Shown here: one piece after another, positions 62,031-64,000 of the stretch
How the letters are laid out: each line of letters opens with the position of its first letter
Position numbering within the stretch: the first letter of the stretch is position 1
NCBI GenBank assembly: GCA_944472155.2
Contig: OX235279.1
Span: 143,812,920 to 143,876,919, forward strand
DNA from: Trichobilharzia szidati
Lineage: Eukaryota > Platyhelminthes > Trematoda > Strigeidida > Schistosomatidae
Direction of reading: 5' to 3'
DNA: 64,000 nt
The notes under the pieces: model-generated
Databases searched by the model: none
What the model saw: the letters and a program-made list of their open reading frames with translations, nothing else
Told to the model about the DNA's origin: nothing
Program-made: the position numbers and the translations under genes

Positions 62031-62262
62031 AACAGTATGGATGTTTGGGAGATTGTCATCAAATTTGCGTATAATCCTGTAATACTGGAAAGCATTTGAG
62101 GTCTACTGATGCATACAGCGTCAATATAAAAACCAGGTGTGGACTACAAATACTTTTATTTGCATGGGAATTATACTTAGTACTAATAGAATCGGTGTGT
62201 TCATATTGTATACTGATATGTAGAATTATCTTTCATAACTTCATTTCGTACTGGTCGAAAAT

Positions 62263-63722
62263 GAAATCAGCGGAGATGTCGATCAGTCCAACTAATACTA
62301 ATACCCTTTATCAGAATTTTCTTTTGTATATTCCGTGATTTAAAGAGAAGCAAGGATCGTTCGACGGTAAAGGGACTGAACAAGTGTCTTCGTTTGTCCG
62401 TCAAGCTTGCTGAAGCGAACGCAAAGATTTTCTTCTTGAAGAATTGTCTCGAGAAACATGAATATCCCAAAGTATTTTGGAAGCATCTCAGACGAAATCA
62501 CATATCCCCTAGCTCACGCACACTGAAACGACACACTCTCAATCACATCGATGCAGTGCGATCAAGACTACCTGAGCTAGAACAGAATATCTCAAAAAGC
62601 TCCCACGTTCTCTATGAACTATCTGAAGACGAAAGAACATCATTCGAAAACTACTCCAATACGGTTACAAAGAAAAGAGCAGATGATGTCATAATGAAAC
62701 TAAACCAAAGCCTAAAGTCCGTTACAAAAGAAACCGTCTTTCCTACTTGTCCAGAAAAATACGTGTACAATTATTCTGATATTCCACTATCTCCAGTTCA
62801 AATGCAAATCTTAGCACTTGGACCTAAGTTTTGTGATGCGACGTCAAAAGTGAATGAACTGAACACGAAAGTCCAATTCGAGAATTTATTCGACCAGACG
62901 AAAGATCTGACCCCCATCTCATATGAGAATGCAGACCTTTTCAAATCAACCGTTTTAAGTTGCTGCCTCGATTACATCAACAAAAAACCCAGCCTTCGTA
63001 ACGTACTTTCCAAAGAACATCGAAAGCAACTGAAAGAATTGAAGGATAATGAAAACTTGATCATCACACGACCAGATAAAGGCTCCGGAATCGTCTTGAT
63101 GAACAAATCAGACTACTTAAGCAAACTCTTGGTGATACTATCTGATGAGAAAAAGTTTCAGAAACAGTCTCCACAGAAAGATCCCACCGAACAGACGGAG
63201 CTCCAGCTAACAAAGATATTGAAGAAAATGAAAGACGAATCAGTTATCAGTTCAAAACTATACGAACAATTGCGCCCATCTGGTTCTACAACACCGCGCA
63301 TGTACGGCTTACCTAAAGTGCACAAAGAAGACGTCCCACTCCGCCCAATACTAGATATGATAGACTCCCCATATCATACAATCGCGAAATGGCTGGTGGA
63401 GATTCTCAGGCCGGTGAAAGAGAAGCTTTCAAGACACAGCCTCCGTGACACATTCGACTTTGTTGATTCAATTGAGAATGTCAATGTGGCAGAAAAGAAA
63501 ATGGTCTCCCTGGATGTTGTCTCTCTCTTCACCAACGTTCCATTGACAGAAACCGTTTGTTTCCTTTGCGACTACATTCAATCCAATAGCATCGATGTTG
63601 GTATACCGATCAATTACCTGAAAGAACTGTTACTACGATGCACCTTCAACGTATACTTTAGTTTCAACAAGGAAATATACAGGCAAGTAGATGGGGTAGC
63701 AATGGGTTCTCCCTTAGGACCC
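62263..63722 (+). mobile_element. Penelope-like element ORF, cut within the RT
   Basis: Open from after a TGA near 62,262 to the stop at 63,758, with element homology to about 63,722. The N-terminal part has VFWKHLRRNHISPSSRTLKR and a helical region. Then come NLIITRPDKGSGIVLMNK, MYGLPKVHKEDVPLRPI, VSLDVVSLFTNVPLTET and YRQVDGVAMGSPLGP, the ordered RT blocks of Penelope-like elements. The catalytic Y-x-D-D and GIY-YIG parts are missing: the sequence changes right after the G-S-P-L-G-P block. No ATG at the family's usual start is evident. It is the longest intact Penelope frame here. Confidence 0.88.
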
Positions 63723-64000
63723 CTGTGGTGGACCTTTCACGCTCTGTTAGCTTATTAACCCAAATTCAAATAGAAAACAAAATACCAAATCAATTGAGTT
63801 TACGGGAAGAATATATTAAAGTTTTGTTACTTGGGTTTACAAAGATCCAAATTCCACAATAAACGTAATGGATTCCAGAAGTGCTGCGGGAAGACTGCTC
63901 CAGTTCTAATTCTCCAGAGTTGACGTTGCCGGAGGTCGACCAAAGTGCGTAGGAGGAGGCTACGGTGATCCTGCGAAAATTCGAGATAGAAAGCAGGTTG
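63723..64000. other. Unrecognised sequence at the window end
   Basis: The last 140 bp are more GC-rich than the rest. Nothing identifiable. Confidence 0.3.

Larger units (their letters stand above)
58241..62262. other. Long non-coding, T-rich region
   Basis: No supported gene. A hydrophobic 152-codon frame at 58,241-58,699 ends at an intron-like CTGTAG and matches no family I know. Base composition (T/G-rich + strand) explains it. A diverged inverted repeat occupies 59,205-59,640 and 61,545-62,030. Confidence 0.4.

Noticed and set aside
1..64000. CRISPR arrays, operons, rRNA genes
   Set aside because: No regularly spaced identical repeats, no co-directional gene cluster and no rRNA-like conserved blocks were seen. 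The genome is eukaryotic.

Overview
The window looks like nuclear DNA of a blood-fluke-type flatworm (Schistosomatidae or a close trematode). This is inferred from three things. It is AT-rich and packed with the repeat classes known from schistosomes: CR1-, RTE- and Jockey-type non-LTR elements, a CsRn1-like Gypsy LTR element, Penelope-like elements and tRNA-derived SINEs. Two of its genes have introns of only 33-43 bp next to introns of kilobases. The three host genes are typical animal genes. Nothing suggests bacterial, organellar or viral DNA.

Three apparently intact host genes can be assembled from exons. (1) A Hairy/Enhancer-of-split (HES) repressor on +, five exons spread over 2,361-15,794, with a bHLH, an Orange domain and a C-terminal WRPW Groucho-binding motif. 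(2) A complete PIN1 peptidyl-prolyl isomerase on -, three exons, 25,354-26,763. (3) A complete SMNDC1/SPF30 splicing factor on +, five exons, 46,882-48,112, whose Tudor aromatic cage has lost two of four aromatic positions. Two fragments of a Dicer RNase III region (29,753-30,338 and 54,673-55,065, both -) are differently broken pseudogene copies.

Layout. 1-2,150: RTE tail, SINE and simple repeats. 2,151-15,794: HES gene, with SINE and Penelope fragments in its introns. 15,800-24,890: decayed RTE copies, plus two 644-bp inverted arms carrying a Penelope 3' end. 25,200-26,770: PIN1. 27,000-34,460: fragments of non-LTR elements and the first Dicer fragment. 34,463-44,961: two CR1 elements head to head, the + one split by a young 3,317-bp Gypsy element with apparently identical LTRs. 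45,782-45,973: a long hairpin repeat. 46,882-48,112: SMNDC1. 49,430-50,570: tandem repeat. 50,800-56,000: CR1 and Jockey-type fragments around the second Dicer fragment. 57,180-58,240: decayed non-LTR RT. 58,240-62,260: non-coding, with a diverged inverted repeat. 62,263-63,722: a long Penelope ORF.

The three genes have no evident operon-like link. They act in unrelated processes (Notch-type transcriptional repression, phospho-Ser/Thr-Pro isomerisation, spliceosome assembly) and are separated by repeats. The most interesting observations are the paired Dicer relics, the Penelope-associated hairpins with a hammerhead-like core, the internally deleted but young Gypsy element and the altered Tudor cage of SPF30.
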